Assembly (NCBI GenBank): GCA_964492495.1
Contig: CAZBKJ010000001.1
Location: 17,242-81,241 of the forward strand
Reading direction: 5' to 3'
DNA length: 64,000 nt
Source of the DNA: CAZBKJ01 sp964492495
Lineage (GTDB): Bacteria; Patescibacteriota; Microgenomatia; UBA1400; UBA12028
Of this stretch, positions 16,815 to 26,463 are shown one piece after another; within the stretch, counting starts at the first letter, position 1; each line of letters opens with the position of its first letter. The notes below the pieces were generated by a model. It was given only the letters and a program-made list of their open reading frames with translations. It was not told the origin of the DNA and did not search any database. The translations under genes and the position numbers were made by a program.

Positions 16815-18884
16815 ATGGATATCTCCAAAGCACTCGATATACTCAATGAGGCACAGCGACAAGCGGTACAACATCCAATTGGAGTTCCTGCCATGGTGAT
16901 GGCTGGTGCTGGATCGGGAAAAACGAGGGTGTTGACGACAAGAGTTGCCCACTTGGTTGCAAATCACAGTGTACATCCTTCTGGAGTTTTACTCGTTACG
17001 TTTACAAATAAAGCCGCAGCTGAGATGACTACCCGTGTCAGTATGCTCACCGGATCAGGATTGCCTTTTTCAGGGACATTTCATCGTATATGCGCGCGGA
17101 TTTTGCGAGCATCAGGAAAAAGTATCGGGCTTGATCCAAACTTCACGATCTATGATAGCGATGATCAGATTTCTCTGGTGACGCAAATCGAAAAGGAACT
17201 CGGAATTTCAACAAAGGAGTATCGACCGGCATCAATTCTGTCATTAATTTCGGGAGCCAAAAACGAACTTGTGACACCCATTGAGTACCACTCCCTTGCC
17301 AAAGGAAGATTTCAAGAAACAGCCAGCCGTGTCTATCCTATTTATCAGCGACGACTGGCGCAAAATGGGGCTGTAGATTTTGATGATTTACTTATGAAAA
17401 CCGTGGAGCTTCTGTCACAAGATGAGCCAACTCGCCGGTACTACCAACAACTTTTTTCCCACATTCTCATTGATGAGTATCAAGATACAAACACCGCGCA
17501 GCTCACTCTCACAAAACTTCTGTTAAATAGTGATCACAATCTTTTTGTGGTTGGAGACTTTTCTCAAGCAATTTATAGCTGGAGAGGTGCGGATTTTCGC
17601 AACATGATGTCTCTGCAAACACAGTTTCCTGAAATGAAAACCTATGAACTGTCACAGAACTACCGCAGTACCCAACCAATATTGGAAGCTGCAAGCGCTG
17701 TGATTGCCCATAACAGTAGTCATCCTGTACTGGAGCTCTGGACAGATAAAAATGAAGGAGAAAAGTTGGTGTTGTTTGAAGCAGACACTGACAGAGAAGA
17801 AGTGAAGCATGTGGTGAGAGAGACAGCAAGTTATCTACAGAAAAATCCTTTTGCAACTATTGCTGTGTTATATCGAACCAATGCCCAAAGTCGCGCGTTT
17901 GAAGAAGGATTTTTGTCTGCAGGAATTTCGTACAGACTAGTTGGTGGACTGCGATTTTATGCTCGCAAAGAAATAAAAGATATTTTGGCGTACTTGCGAC
18001 TGTACGTACACGCGGAAGATGAAATTGCCAAGGGAAGAATTGAAAAATTGGGAAAAAGAAAAGCTGCCGTTTTTTTCCAATGGCTTGAACAAGAAAAAGC
18101 AAGAGAAGAAGAAGCTGTACAACGAATGCAGACAGAAACAACAGACTCTGTAGAACAAGCACGAGCTGCATTTGAAATTCCCAATGCCAAAGGAAGTGAA
18201 CAAGAGCATGTGGAACAAAATGAGACTTCTGCGCTAGTCGTGGTTGACAAGATTTTAGAAAACACGAAATACATACAGAGTTTTGACGAGCATGATGAAG
18301 AAGATCGTGGAAGACTTGAAAATATTCAGGAGTTTCGATCTGTAGCCGCAAGTTACCCAACCATTCTTTCACTGCTTGAAGCGGTTTCTTTGATTGAGGA
18401 AGAAGCTCTGCGCAAGGAAACTGATGAAGATAGCTCTCGCGTAACGCTTATGAGTATTCATGGAGCCAAAGGGCTTGAGTTTGATCGTGTCTTTATTGTC
18501 GGGATGGAAGAAGGAATCTTCCCACATTCACGATCACTTCTTGCCCCTCAAGAGATGGAGGAAGAACGACGACTTTGTTATGTTGCAATGACTAGAGCGC
18601 GAAGTCATCTCACTCTGAGTTTTGCTCGCCAAAGACTCTTGTATGGACGTATCAGTGGCTCAGTGGTTTCCCGCTTTATTGCTGAAATTCCCAAAGATGT
18701 CGTGCAAGCAACTCTCTCCCCAAGAGTAGGACAGATGGTGTCACGTTTTACAGGAAGACAAAATTCATCCTTTGGTCAGCCAAAACCAGTAGAACGCAAG
18801 CAAGTATTTACCTCTTTTGATGATCCTAGTATTGATGACTTTTTGGAAGGAAACATGGATATCGATGCCTTCCTATCTTCGTAA
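16815..18884 (+). CDS. UvrD/PcrA-type superfamily 1 DNA helicase
   Basis: A 3'-5' helicase for excision repair, mismatch repair or replication-fork clearing. Motifs in order are the Q motif LNEAQRQAV, Walker A GAGSGKT (31-37), motif II IDEYQDTN, motif III GDFSQAIYSWRGAD, motif IV QNYRS, motif V MSIHGAKGLEFD and motif VI YVAMTRAR. An acidic, low-similarity insert (about residues 420-475) sits in the 2B region. The C-terminus ends with an acidic DDFLEGNMDIDAFLSS-type tail that could bind partners. Length (689) fits PcrA/UvrD. The mRNA is predicted to be leaderless or nearly so. Confidence 0.94.
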   Translation: MDISKALDILNEAQRQAVQHPIGVPAMVMAGAGSGKTRVLTTRVAHLVANHSVHPSGVLLVTFTNKAAAEMTTRVSMLTGSGLPFSGTFHRICARILRASGKSIGLDPNFTIYDSDDQISLVTQIEKELGISTKEYRPASILSLISGAKNELVTPIEYHSLAKGRFQETASRVYPIYQRRLAQNGAVDFDDLLMKTVELLSQDEPTRRYYQQLFSHILIDEYQDTNTAQLTLTKLLLNSDHNLFVVGDFSQAIYSWRGADFRNMMSLQTQFPEMKTYELSQNYRSTQPILEAASAVIAHNSSHPVLELWTDKNEGEKLVLFEADTDREEVKHVVRETASYLQKNPFATIAVLYRTNAQSRAFEEGFLSAGISYRLVGGLRFYARKEIKDILAYLRLYVHAEDEIAKGRIEKLGKRKAAVFFQWLEQEKAREEEAVQRMQTETTDSVEQARAAFEIPNAKGSEQEHVEQNETSALVVVDKILENTKYIQSFDEHDEEDRGRLENIQEFRSVAASYPTILSLLEAVSLIEEEALRKETDEDSSRVTLMSIHGAKGLEFDRVFIVGMEEGIFPHSRSLLAPQEMEEERRLCYVAMTRARSHLTLSFARQRLLYGRISGSVVSRFIAEIPKDVVQATLSPRVGQMVSRFTGRQNSSFGQPKPVERKQVFTSFDDPSIDDFLEGNMDIDAFLSS

Positions 18885-18941
18885 TACAGTTCGCTTTCCT
18901 ACTTGCACTTTGTGGTAAAAATTACTACGCTTATCTATAGT

Positions 18942-19139
18942 ATGAAAAAAGCAAAAACAAAACGAAGTGGTGTCAGCAAAAAAACACAATCTCACAGAGC
19001 AGTCTTTTGTGACTGTGGATCACTCTTGTGTGATAAGAGTACTGGCTTTTGGGGAAAAGACCAACCAATGGTGCTTTTATTGTCAGCAGGAATTGTCATC
19101 CTTATCGTCGTTGGCTTATATCTGACGGGTTGGTTATAA
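18942..19139 (+). CDS. Small membrane protein with Cys cluster
   Basis: This 65-residue hypothetical protein has a basic N-terminus (KKAKTKRSG), a short Cys-rich patch with CDCGSLLC that could bind a metal, and one C-terminal membrane helix (about residues 44-63). The ATG at 18942 is preferred over a GTG-like start at 18903 because the basic run begins there. It lies between the helicase and the FemX-like gene, and its stop codon overlaps the next gene's promoter. No family is known to me. Confidence 0.55.
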   Translation: MKKAKTKRSGVSKKTQSHRAVFCDCGSLLCDKSTGFWGKDQPMVLLLSAGIVILIVVGLYLTGWL

Positions 19140-19140
19140 T
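19131..19140 (+). promoter_or_regulatory. Promoter of the FemX-like gene
   Basis: A perfect TATAAT (19135-19140) with TG two bases upstream lies at the end of the preceding gene. It ends eight bases before the ATG at 19149, giving another nearly leaderless start. Confidence 0.6.
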
Positions 19141-19148
19141 AAACCCCT

Positions 19149-20180
19149 ATGCTCGTTCGTCCTCTTGGAAGTATTGATAGAACTGCGCTTGATGCAGTGG
19201 CTGTTCATCCTTTGCAGTCATATGCGTGGGGGGAGTTTCGAGGCGAAACTGGTCAGAGTGTCGAGCGAGTTGGATTCTTTGATCAAGGGAAGCTCAATTC
19301 CGTTCTCACTGTCACGTTTCATAAAGTTCCAAAAACATCGTACACAATTGGCTACGTTCCACGTGGAAGTATGCCAGATGAAACGATGCTTGCGACACTT
19401 CGAGCGCTGGGTGAAAAATACAACGCAATTTCTATTAAACTTGAACCCAACGTGTCTGCTCCCGTCGCAAATACCGCTTCCCATGAAGTCACAACCAAAT
19501 TTTTACTTTCGCATGGCTGTGTAGTTGGAAAACCATTGTTTACTCCCTATACATTTGTCCTTTCTCTTGAGCCTTCTGAAGAAGAGCTACTTGCAAACAT
19601 GCACCAAAAAACCAGGTACAACATCAACGTTGCCATCAAAAAGGGTGTGCAGGTTGTCGAAGACAGTACGGAAGGCGGGCTTGAAGAGTACTTCACTCTC
19701 TTGGAAGAAACTACCAAGCGCCAAGGATTTTATGCGCATGACAGAGAGTATTACCAAAAACTCTGGAAGATTTTATCCAAAGAAGGTATAGCCCATATTT
19801 TCAAAGCGGTATATGAAGGAAAGACCCTTGGTATCTGGGTTGTGTTTGTGTTTAACAAAACAATCTATTATCCATACGGGGCATCATCTCGAGAGAATCG
19901 AGAAGTGATGGGAAACAATCTTCTAGCCTGGGAAGTAATAAAATTTGGGAAAAAGATGGGGTGTACCAAGTTTGATATGTGGGGAAGCTTAGGGCCAGAA
20001 CCAAATCCGAAAGATCCTTGGTTTGGCTTTCATAAGTTCAAGGAAGGCTACGGTGGAACCCTCATGCAGTTTATTGGCACGTATGACTTAGTTTTGAATC
20101 CTCGCATGTATGGTATAGTGCAAAAGCTCGATTCCATCCGATGGAAAGTGCTACGTATCAAGTCTAAATTTGGATTGTAG
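19149..20180 (+). CDS. FemAB/FemX-like aminoacyl-tRNA-dependent peptidoglycan ligase
   Basis: FemABX proteins add amino acids from aminoacyl-tRNA to the peptide stem of lipid II in the cytoplasm, forming cell-wall cross-bridges. The 343 residues comprise two GNAT-like halves; diagnostic pieces are the start region LQSYAWGEFR, the central TRYNINVAIKKGV and the C-terminal FDMWGSLGPEPNPKDPWFGFHKFKEGYGG pattern (quoted in parts: DMWGSLG and FHKFKEGYGG). No long antiparallel coiled-coil arm is evident, as in FemX. It precedes pyrH by 19 bases. Which residue is added cannot be told. Confidence 0.88.
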   Translation: MLVRPLGSIDRTALDAVAVHPLQSYAWGEFRGETGQSVERVGFFDQGKLNSVLTVTFHKVPKTSYTIGYVPRGSMPDETMLATLRALGEKYNAISIKLEPNVSAPVANTASHEVTTKFLLSHGCVVGKPLFTPYTFVLSLEPSEEELLANMHQKTRYNINVAIKKGVQVVEDSTEGGLEEYFTLLEETTKRQGFYAHDREYYQKLWKILSKEGIAHIFKAVYEGKTLGIWVVFVFNKTIYYPYGASSRENREVMGNNLLAWEVIKFGKKMGCTKFDMWGSLGPEPNPKDPWFGFHKFKEGYGGTLMQFIGTYDLVLNPRMYGIVQKLDSIRWKVLRIKSKFGL

Positions 20181-20199
20181 AACTCTTGAAAGGAGTTGT

Positions 20200-20925
20200 A
20201 TGTCACAAAATATTGTTCCTGCGTATAAACGTATCCTCCTCAAACTTGGTGGGGAAATTATGCTGGGGAAGCGTGAGCATGGCGTCGACCCTGAGGCTGC
20301 GATGGAAATTGCTTCTCAAATCAAAGAAGTCTACGAGACTGGTGTGCAGGTCGCAATTGTTATTGGTGGTGGTAATATTTTTCGTGGAATGGCTGGATCA
20401 AAAAACGGCATCGATCGAGCCACAGCTGATTACATGGGGATGCTTGCGACCGTCATGAACGCGCTGGCATTACAAGATGCTCTGGAAAAAGTGGGAGTTC
20501 CAACCCGAGTACAATCAGCTTTGTTGATGCCAGCAGTGGCCGAAAGTTTTATTCGACGAAAAGCCCTTCGTCATATGGAAAAAGGAAGAGTCGTGATTCT
20601 AGCTGCAGGAACTGGCGTTCCGTACGTGACAACTGATACTGGTGCAACACTTCATGCATTGGAGCTTCACTGTGACATCGTCATGAAAGCAACAAAAGTT
20701 GATGGTGTGTATGACAAAGATCCAATGAAACACAAGGACGCAAAGCGATACAAGAAATTGACGATCATGGAAGCTATCCAAAATCCAGATATTGGAGTGA
20801 TGGATACAGCTGGTCTTACCATGTGTATGGAAAACAAAATGAAAATTCTTGTTTTTAATGCATTTGAAAAAGGAAACTTACTTCGAGCTGTTGCTGGAGA
20901 TGATATCGGAACACTGGTGGAGTAA
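20200..20925 (+). CDS. pyrH: Uridylate kinase (UMP kinase)
   Basis: PyrH phosphorylates UMP to UDP, feeding nucleotide and sugar-nucleotide synthesis. Amino-acid-kinase motifs are visible: KRILLKLGGEIM near the start, VIGGGNIFRG, RATADYMGMLATVMNALALQ (read as blocks) and the C-terminal TTDTGA plus KATKVDGVYDKDP. Length (241) is normal. The start at 20200 is decided by a strong AAAGGAG at 20189-20195. It is one of few genes in this part with a textbook ribosome binding site. frr and tsf are not adjacent. Confidence 0.95.
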   Translation: MSQNIVPAYKRILLKLGGEIMLGKREHGVDPEAAMEIASQIKEVYETGVQVAIVIGGGNIFRGMAGSKNGIDRATADYMGMLATVMNALALQDALEKVGVPTRVQSALLMPAVAESFIRRKALRHMEKGRVVILAAGTGVPYVTTDTGATLHALELHCDIVMKATKVDGVYDKDPMKHKDAKRYKKLTIMEAIQNPDIGVMDTAGLTMCMENKMKILVFNAFEKGNLLRAVAGDDIGTLVE

Positions 20926-20957
20926 TCGAAAATTTCTGCAGTTGCGGGGAGACAGTT

Positions 20958-21203
20958 ATGAATAAAGAAAGAAGATTTGAATACCAAGAAGTTCCTTTAA
21001 TAAAGGGAATACTTGATTATGTAAAAAAGTATGGTCCAGTAAATATGGCTGATATATGGCAAGGGGGAAGAAACACAGGATGGATTTCTCCACAGGCTAC
21101 GGAAAACGAAGTTAGAACATCAGTAGATAGGTTGCTTGAATCTGGAGAGTTGATATATACAAACTCATTTCGATTAAAAGCCTGTCCATCCGTTGAGAAG
21201 TAA
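20958..21203 (+). CDS. Small hypothetical protein, possible winged-helix domain
   Basis: This 81-residue soluble protein follows pyrH by 32 bases. Its predicted layout (helix around ILDYVKKYGPV, helix around VRTSVDRLLESGEL, then a short strand pair IYTNSFRL) resembles a small winged-helix domain that could bind nucleic acid. This reading rests on pattern only. Codon use is more AT-rich than in pyrH. A ribosome-binding-like GGGGAGA precedes the ATG by about 9 bases. Confidence 0.5.
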   Translation: MNKERRFEYQEVPLIKGILDYVKKYGPVNMADIWQGGRNTGWISPQATENEVRTSVDRLLESGELIYTNSFRLKACPSVEK

Positions 21204-21216
21204 GTTCAAATATTTC

Positions 21217-23796
21217 TTAAGCCACCAATGCGAGCTTCACCACTTCATCCATGTGATCGACAAAGTGTGGCGTAATATCTTTTTTGATATTCTCTGGCAT
21301 TTTTGCCCAATCTTTTGCGTTGGGTTTTGGAGCAATGATCGTACGGATCCCTGCACGGTGAGCTGCGATCACTTTTTCTTTTAGTCCTCCAATTTCAAGC
21401 ACTCGTCCACGAAGTGTTACTTCTCCAGTCATCGCGATATCATGGCGAACTGCTTTTCCAGTAAGAGCTGAGAGAACAGCAATTGTCATGGTGATTCCAG
21501 CACTAGGACCATCTTTTGGTACGGCACCTTCTGGAACGTGGATGTGAATCTCACTTTTTTTCAGAATCTCATCGGACACTTTGAGTTTCTTTGCATTTGC
21601 CTGCACGTAGGTTAAAGCGGCTCTGGCTGACTCTTGCATGACTTTCCCAAGTTTTCCAGTCAAAATAAGATTGCCACCTTTTCGGTTCGGGATGATTGCG
21701 ACTTCAACTGGGAGTGTTTCTCCGCCGACACTTGTCCACGCCATTCCGGTTGCAAGACCTATGCTGTCTTCTTTTTCCATTGACGTATCTTCGTAAATAT
21801 AAGGACCCAAGAATTCCACAACTGCTTTTTCATCAACTGTGACGACAGTCTTTTTCCCTTCAGCAATAATTCGAGCAATTTTTCTACATACTTTACTGAT
21901 ATATCGCTCAAGACCTCTGACTCCTGCTTCTCGTGTGTAGTGACTGATGATCGAGCGAAGTACGTCATCACTGATCTTTACCTGTTTGTCAGTCAATGCA
22001 TTAAACCCAATTTGTTTTGGGAGTAGGTATCTCTTGGCAATTTCAAATTTCTCATCCATCGTATAGCCTGAGTAGCTAATAATTTCGAGACGATCACGAA
22101 GAGCGGGAGGAATCGTATCCAGGACGTTTGCGGTTGTAATAAACATGACCTGAGAGAGATCGAATGGAACGTCGAGGTAGTGATCTTCAAATCCATGGTT
22201 TTGTTCTGGGTCTAAAGCCTCAAGAAGTGCTGCAGATGGATCACCTCGATAATCAAGACCGATCTTGTCTACTTCATCAAGCATAAAGACAGGATTGAGT
22301 TTGCCAGCCTGTTTCATTCCACTGATGATGCGTCCAGGCATGGATCCCACATAGGTACGTCTGTGACCTCGAATTTCCGCTTCATCACGAATACCACCCA
22401 ACGAGACTTTGACGAATTCTCGACCCAAAGCCTTGGCTATGGATTTCCCAAGGGAGGTTTTTCCAACACCAGGAGCACCAACAAAACACAAGATTGTTGG
22501 CATGTGATTTCTTTCATGCTTGGTAGGTGTCTTTGATTTGCCTTTGAGCTTATCAAGTTTTTTCTGCACACTGGCAGAAACTGATCCTGAGGATTTTTGT
22601 TCCTGATCCTGTCGAAGTTTCAAAACAGCTAAGTGCTCAAGGATACGATCTTTGACTTCCTCTAGTCCATAGTGATCACTATCCAAAATTTCTTTAGCTT
22701 TTTCTAGAGAAAACATCTTCTTACTCATTTTTCCCCACGGAAGTTCGACCAAGGTATCAAGCCAAGTTCGCACATAGCCACTTTCTGATGACATCTCAGG
22801 CATGGCAATGAGTCGGCGAAGTTCCTTTAAGGCTTTTTTCTTGATCTCTGCAGGCATGGCGCTTCGCTGAATTGTTTTTCGAAGACTATCGAGTTCTTGT
22901 TCTTCTTCATCTTCGTCAGAAATATCTCCCAGTTCTCGTTGGATAATTCGCATGCGTTCACGCAAAATATTTTCCTTGGCATGCTTATCAAATTTTTTCT
23001 GTGTTTTTGAGGTGATATTCTTTTCGATTTCTAAAACTTTGATTTCTTCTTCTAGATAGATCAACACGGACTGCAGTCTTTTTTGCACATCACGTTCTTC
23101 CAAGAGTGCTTGTTTTTTCTTGCTAGGTAAATCAAGGGTAGATGCGATTTGATCAGCAAGCTCAGACGGGTTGACTCCGCCCATGAGTTTCATGAAGTTT
23201 AGAAACTCCACTGGTTTTCCTAAGTTTACGGCTTTTCGAAATTGTGTCGTTAAGATTTTGCACATCGCAGACACTTCTGCATTCTCGATAATGACATCTT
23301 CGATCGGTTCGATCTCACACTCGCTGTAACTTTCTTCAACAAATACTTTTTTAATTTTCACTCGGGTAATTGCATGGACGAGCGCGTTGAGTTCGTGTTC
23401 TCCTTTTAAGATTCGCTCAATCGATGCGATGACACCTGTCTCATAGAGGTCTTTTTGTTCAGGATCATTGGAGTTATCACGTCGTTGTGTTACTAAAACC
23501 ACATTCTTTCGTGTGCGAATGGCTTCTTCGATTGCGTTGACTGATTTTGTGCGGGCAAACGCAAGAATATTTTCTGTGTGAGGAAACACAACACCTTCAC
23601 GTAGTGGAACTAATGGAAGTTTGTTGACGGGAATTTCTATTGTGGGAACACTTGGAAGTGTATTTTCTTTTTCTGGTGCTTCTTCCTTAGACGATACAGT
23701 TTCCTTTACAGAAACTTCATCTTTTTTTACTGGTTTTTTCCCAGAAAAAATGACATTTTCGTCGTTTGAATTGGATGAATCTTTAGGGTCTGACAT
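21217..23796 (-). CDS. lon: ATP-dependent Lon protease
   Basis: A cytosolic AAA+ protease for misfolded and regulatory proteins. After an acidic, low-complexity N-terminal extension (about 55 residues) comes the LON substrate domain starting [17 protein letters not shown]. The AAA+ module follows with Walker [13 protein letters not shown] and Walker [11 protein letters not shown]. The protease domain has the Ser-Lys dyad in [10 protein letters not shown] (near residue 760) and [13 protein letters not shown] (near 803). Start choice: ATG at 23796, just after a promoter at 23807-23835. The usual heat-shock CIRCE-type operator is not seen. Confidence 0.96.
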   Translation of the reverse strand: MSDPKDSSNSNDENVIFSGKKPVKKDEVSVKETVSSKEEAPEKENTLPSVPTIEIPVNKLPLVPLREGVVFPHTENILAFARTKSVNAIEEAIRTRKNVVLVTQRRDNSNDPEQKDLYETGVIASIERILKGEHELNALVHAITRVKIKKVFVEESYSECEIEPIEDVIIENAEVSAMCKILTTQFRKAVNLGKPVEFLNFMKLMGGVNPSELADQIASTLDLPSKKKQALLEERDVQKRLQSVLIYLEEEIKVLEIEKNITSKTQKKFDKHAKENILRERMRIIQRELGDISDEDEEEQELDSLRKTIQRSAMPAEIKKKALKELRRLIAMPEMSSESGYVRTWLDTLVELPWGKMSKKMFSLEKAKEILDSDHYGLEEVKDRILEHLAVLKLRQDQEQKSSGSVSASVQKKLDKLKGKSKTPTKHERNHMPTILCFVGAPGVGKTSLGKSIAKALGREFVKVSLGGIRDEAEIRGHRRTYVGSMPGRIISGMKQAGKLNPVFMLDEVDKIGLDYRGDPSAALLEALDPEQNHGFEDHYLDVPFDLSQVMFITTANVLDTIPPALRDRLEIISYSGYTMDEKFEIAKRYLLPKQIGFNALTDKQVKISDDVLRSIISHYTREAGVRGLERYISKVCRKIARIIAEGKKTVVTVDEKAVVEFLGPYIYEDTSMEKEDSIGLATGMAWTSVGGETLPVEVAIIPNRKGGNLILTGKLGKVMQESARAALTYVQANAKKLKVSDEILKKSEIHIHVPEGAVPKDGPSAGITMTIAVLSALTGKAVRHDIAMTGEVTLRGRVLEIGGLKEKVIAAHRAGIRTIIAPKPNAKDWAKMPENIKKDITPHFVDHMDEVVKLALVA

Positions 23797-23806
23797 AGGT
23801 TTTGGC

Positions 23807-23835
23807 AGTTTATATTTTCGAGTGCTAAAAGTCAA
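23807..23835 (-). promoter_or_regulatory. -35/-10 promoter of lon
   Basis: On the minus strand TTGACT (23835-23830) and TAAACT (23812-23807) are separated by 17 bases, the ideal spacing. The -10 ends 10 bases before the lon ATG, so the leader would be about four bases long. Confidence 0.65.
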
Positions 23836-23913
23836 TCGCAAAATACAGGGAAAAACGTGAGCTTTGGGTAATATATCCTTTACATTCTCTCTTTATTCGT
23901 GTTTACTTTTTCT

Positions 23914-24159
23914 ATGTTCCATACAATAGGCGAAAAGGTAGAGGTGGCTGGTGTCTATGCCAAAGGGTATTTTACCCCAAAAAAGCTCAAGTGGGGAACA
24001 AAAATCCTTCAAATAGAGAAAGTTACCCTGGTTTCTGAGATTCGAGATGGAGATACAAAGAAGAGAATCTACTCCTTTACCTCTGGAAAAGAGCTCTACA
24101 GGCTGTTATTTGACCGAGAAACGGAAGTTTGGGTATTAGAAGAGTTGTGGGTGGAGTAA
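23914..24159 (+). CDS. Small hypothetical protein, 81 aa
   Basis: This soluble, strand-rich protein has a segment VAGVYAKGYFTPKKLKW and two later amphipathic strands (YSFTSGKELYRLLFD, EVWVLEELWV). It may be a small beta-barrel like domain, but I recognise no family. It is divergent from lon. The ATG at 23914 lies six bases after a TTTACT box (23902-23907), again suggesting a leaderless mRNA; a GTG at 23899 is an alternative. The following 343 bases to dinB hold repeats only. Confidence 0.5.
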   Translation: MFHTIGEKVEVAGVYAKGYFTPKKLKWGTKILQIEKVTLVSEIRDGDTKKRIYSFTSGKELYRLLFDRETEVWVLEELWVE

Positions 24160-24164
24160 GGGAG

Positions 24165-24290
24165 AGAAAGAGGCAAGGGGTCAGAGGCAAGGGGCGAGGT
24201 ATCAGAGGTCAGGGGCAAGGAGTCGGGAGATAGCAGGGGCAAGAGGTCAGAGGTCAGGTATCAGGGACGAGGCAAGTTTGTCGTTTATCG
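24165..24290. repeat. Degenerate purine-rich direct repeats
   Basis: The tract after the 81-aa gene is made of irregular copies of short words: GGTCAGAGG, GGCAAGGGG, AGGTATCAG and GAGGCAAG. They mix in variable order over about 125 bases. AAGGTATCAGAGGT-like words also occur near 7.7 kb beside palindromic repeat copy 1. No open frame of credible composition exists here. The remainder to 24502 contains palindromic copies 2 and 3 and nothing else I can identify. Confidence 0.7.
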
Positions 24291-24309
24291 AAAGCTAGCA
24301 AGAACAGAT

Positions 24310-24352
24310 CTTCTCGACTACGGCCAGCTACGCTAGCCTTCGCTCAGGATGA
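24310..24352. repeat. Nested palindromic repeat, copy 2
   Basis: CTTCTCGACTACG, then an inner palindrome GGCCAGC-TAC-GCTAGCC with one changed base, then TTCGCTCAGGATGAC. It matches copy 1 at 7622-7661, although the right outer arm has diverged (CTCAGGATGA replaces CTCGAAGAAT). Confidence 0.75.
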
Positions 24353-24363
24353 CAAACGGAGGG

Positions 24364-24382
24364 CTTCTCGACTGCGCTCGAA
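24364..24382. repeat. Palindromic repeat, copy 3 (core only)
   Basis: CTTCTCGACTGCGCTCGAAG-type core followed by AATAAAA, identical to the two outer arms of copy 1 but lacking the inner palindrome. This shows that the inner 20-base unit can be present or absent. Confidence 0.75.
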
Positions 24383-24502
24383 GAATAAAAGGGAAATTGC
24401 CTCAACGGCAAACTTGAGTAGTCGAAGAAAAAAGTGGGAGATTAGTAGATTAGGACAAACAAACGGGAGAGACGTAAGAGATCAGAAAAAAGAACAATTT
24501 CT

Positions 24503-25729
24503 ATGCAAAAGATTTTTTTTCATGTGGATATCAATGCGTACTTTGCGACCATGCTTCAGCAGGAAAATCCGGCCTTACGAGGAAAACCTGTGGGGGTGGT
24601 AAAAGCAGAAGGACGAACCTGTATCATCGCCTCTTCCAATGAAGCAAAAAAATTTGGAATCGCAACAGGATCGCTCGTCAAAGATGCCAGGAAACTCGCT
24701 CCTGATCTAGTGTTAATCCCAGCGAACTTTGACATCATGCTGTCTGCGACTCGAAAATTGAAAAAGATTTTTGAAGAGTTTTCACCTAGTGTGCATGTAT
24801 TCTCACTGGATGAAGTATTTTTAGATCTTACTGGCTGTGAAGCAATCATGGGAGTGCCGCTCACCTATGCTGACACGATTCAAAAACGGATCAAAGAAGT
24901 GTTGGGTGAGTGGGTGAAGTGTAATGTGGGAATTTCTCACAACAAATTACTTGCAAAAATGGCGAGTGAAATCGCCCCAAAAGGAACTGCTCTCACTATT
25001 GATGCATCAAATGTTACTGAAGTTTTATCCACGGTTGAGTTTAAGGATGTCTGTGGAATAGGAAGGGGCTTGTCAAAAAAACTACACTACTTAGGAGTTC
25101 ATCACCCAATAGAGATTAATTTGCTTGATGACAAAACTCTACACGATACCTTTGGTCCACATTGGGCAGTGGAACTCAAAAAAATTGCACGAGGGGAAGA
25201 AACACATTTGTTTACGCATGAGAAAGAAGTGACGTACCAACAATCAGTCGGGCGAACCATCACGGGGTGGAAGCTCTGTGATGATGAAGAACAGATCCAA
25301 CGAGTTCTTCTCAATTTACTGGAAGAAGCGACACACAAGCTTCGGGCTATGGATTTGGTGGGACGAAAAGTAGGTGTATCTTTGTGGGGACATGACAGAC
25401 ATTGGGGAGAATATCGAACTTTGCAGTATTGGGTACGACATACCGATGAAATTTGGAAACTCCTCTATGATGGGATGTATAAAAAATGGAGACGAGACTT
25501 TCCGGTTATCAAATTTGGTGTGTGGATTGGGGAGTGTAAACCAACTTCAGTAAGTCCTCAGTGTTTTCTGCCAGAATGGGAAAAGAGAGAAAAGATCTAT
25601 GGTATAGTTGATAGTATTAATGATAAGTTTGGATCATTTACGCTCTATCCAGCAAAGCTATTAGGAGCCCCAATTATCAAGCCGGAAGTGACAGGATATT
25701 TGGGAGATAGAGTATATTTAGGGTTATAA
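24503..25729 (+). CDS. dinB: Y-family DNA polymerase IV
   Basis: An error-prone translesion polymerase. The catalytic acidic residues are visible in FHVDINAYFA (Asp8) and FSLDEVFLDLTG (about residues 98-109). The fingers-domain segment starts at GKPVGVVK with an SNEAKKFGI turn, and the little-finger domain is C-terminal. There is no clear beta-clamp binding QxxLxLF at the very C-terminus (it ends GDRVYLGL, partly similar). Length 408 is somewhat long for DinB and could also suit an ImuB/UmuC-like member. No LexA box is seen upstream, only repeats. Confidence 0.9.
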   Translation: MQKIFFHVDINAYFATMLQQENPALRGKPVGVVKAEGRTCIIASSNEAKKFGIATGSLVKDARKLAPDLVLIPANFDIMLSATRKLKKIFEEFSPSVHVFSLDEVFLDLTGCEAIMGVPLTYADTIQKRIKEVLGEWVKCNVGISHNKLLAKMASEIAPKGTALTIDASNVTEVLSTVEFKDVCGIGRGLSKKLHYLGVHHPIEINLLDDKTLHDTFGPHWAVELKKIARGEETHLFTHEKEVTYQQSVGRTITGWKLCDDEEQIQRVLLNLLEEATHKLRAMDLVGRKVGVSLWGHDRHWGEYRTLQYWVRHTDEIWKLLYDGMYKKWRRDFPVIKFGVWIGECKPTSVSPQCFLPEWEKREKIYGIVDSINDKFGSFTLYPAKLLGAPIIKPEVTGYLGDRVYLGL

Positions 25730-25734
25730 AAAAT

Positions 25735-26433
25735 ATGGCAGAAAAACAAGTTACAGAAAAACAACCTGACCGAACAGTAGTAGGAAGGCTTGTTAACTTC
25801 TTTAGACCATCCAGGAGAGGACAAGGGCCTGCTCATTTGGAAAATGAACTGACCATATATGAACGATGGCAAAAAATGAATGCTAAAGCTATTGATGCTT
25901 CCACACCTTCCAAACAAGAAGAGGTGATTTTACCTGAGGAAAATGAAGAGCTGCAAAAAATTAAAATGTTGTCACTAGATGACCTTAGAACATTAGATGC
26001 CGAAACATTACAGGAATATGCGTATCTGTTAGAAAAGGAAATGCAATATTTTAGATCGATGACAGAGTCACAACGAGAGTATGTTATTGATAAATTCAAA
26101 AAAAATCGTATGTATGTAGAGATGATTAAAACGGCACTAGATGGTTTACAACCAGAGAAAAAAGAAAATAAATATTCGGAAACAGTTGATTCTCTTCTTG
26201 CTGGGGTCTCAACAGTTGTTGAGAAATATGCAAATAAAACGGAAAATGAAATGCAAGCTATTGCATCTGGGAATCTTAGTAGATTTAAGGATGAAATAAA
26301 ACTCTTAAGAGAGATAAGATCTACTCTTCATGAGTTAACGCGAAACAAAATTCCGTATCAAAGGGAGTCAATAAAAAATTTGAGAAGAACTGTAGAAAAA
26401 ATGGAAGAAATTGTGCGTTTTATTGAGAGATAA
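25735..26433 (+). CDS. Hypothetical helical protein, orphan cluster gene 1
   Basis: This 232-residue charged soluble protein has long helical stretches (about residues 75-130 and 165-230) that should form coiled coils. No catalytic motif is recognised. It begins five bases after dinB without a ribosome binding site and is followed by two more unknown genes on the same strand (26464 and 27321). The three are markedly AT-rich and use AGA and ATA codons more than their neighbours, which may indicate acquisition by transfer. Confidence 0.6.
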   Translation: MAEKQVTEKQPDRTVVGRLVNFFRPSRRGQGPAHLENELTIYERWQKMNAKAIDASTPSKQEEVILPEENEELQKIKMLSLDDLRTLDAETLQEYAYLLEKEMQYFRSMTESQREYVIDKFKKNRMYVEMIKTALDGLQPEKKENKYSETVDSLLAGVSTVVEKYANKTENEMQAIASGNLSRFKDEIKLLREIRSTLHELTRNKIPYQRESIKNLRRTVEKMEEIVRFIER

Positions 26434-26463
26434 TGCACTCAGATATGAGATTCAAACTTTCCT

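Noticed and set aside
17857..18372. Long antisense frames opposite the helicase
   Set aside because: Low-complexity Leu/Phe/Ser-rich translations caused by the codon use of the helicase gene; no family resemblance.
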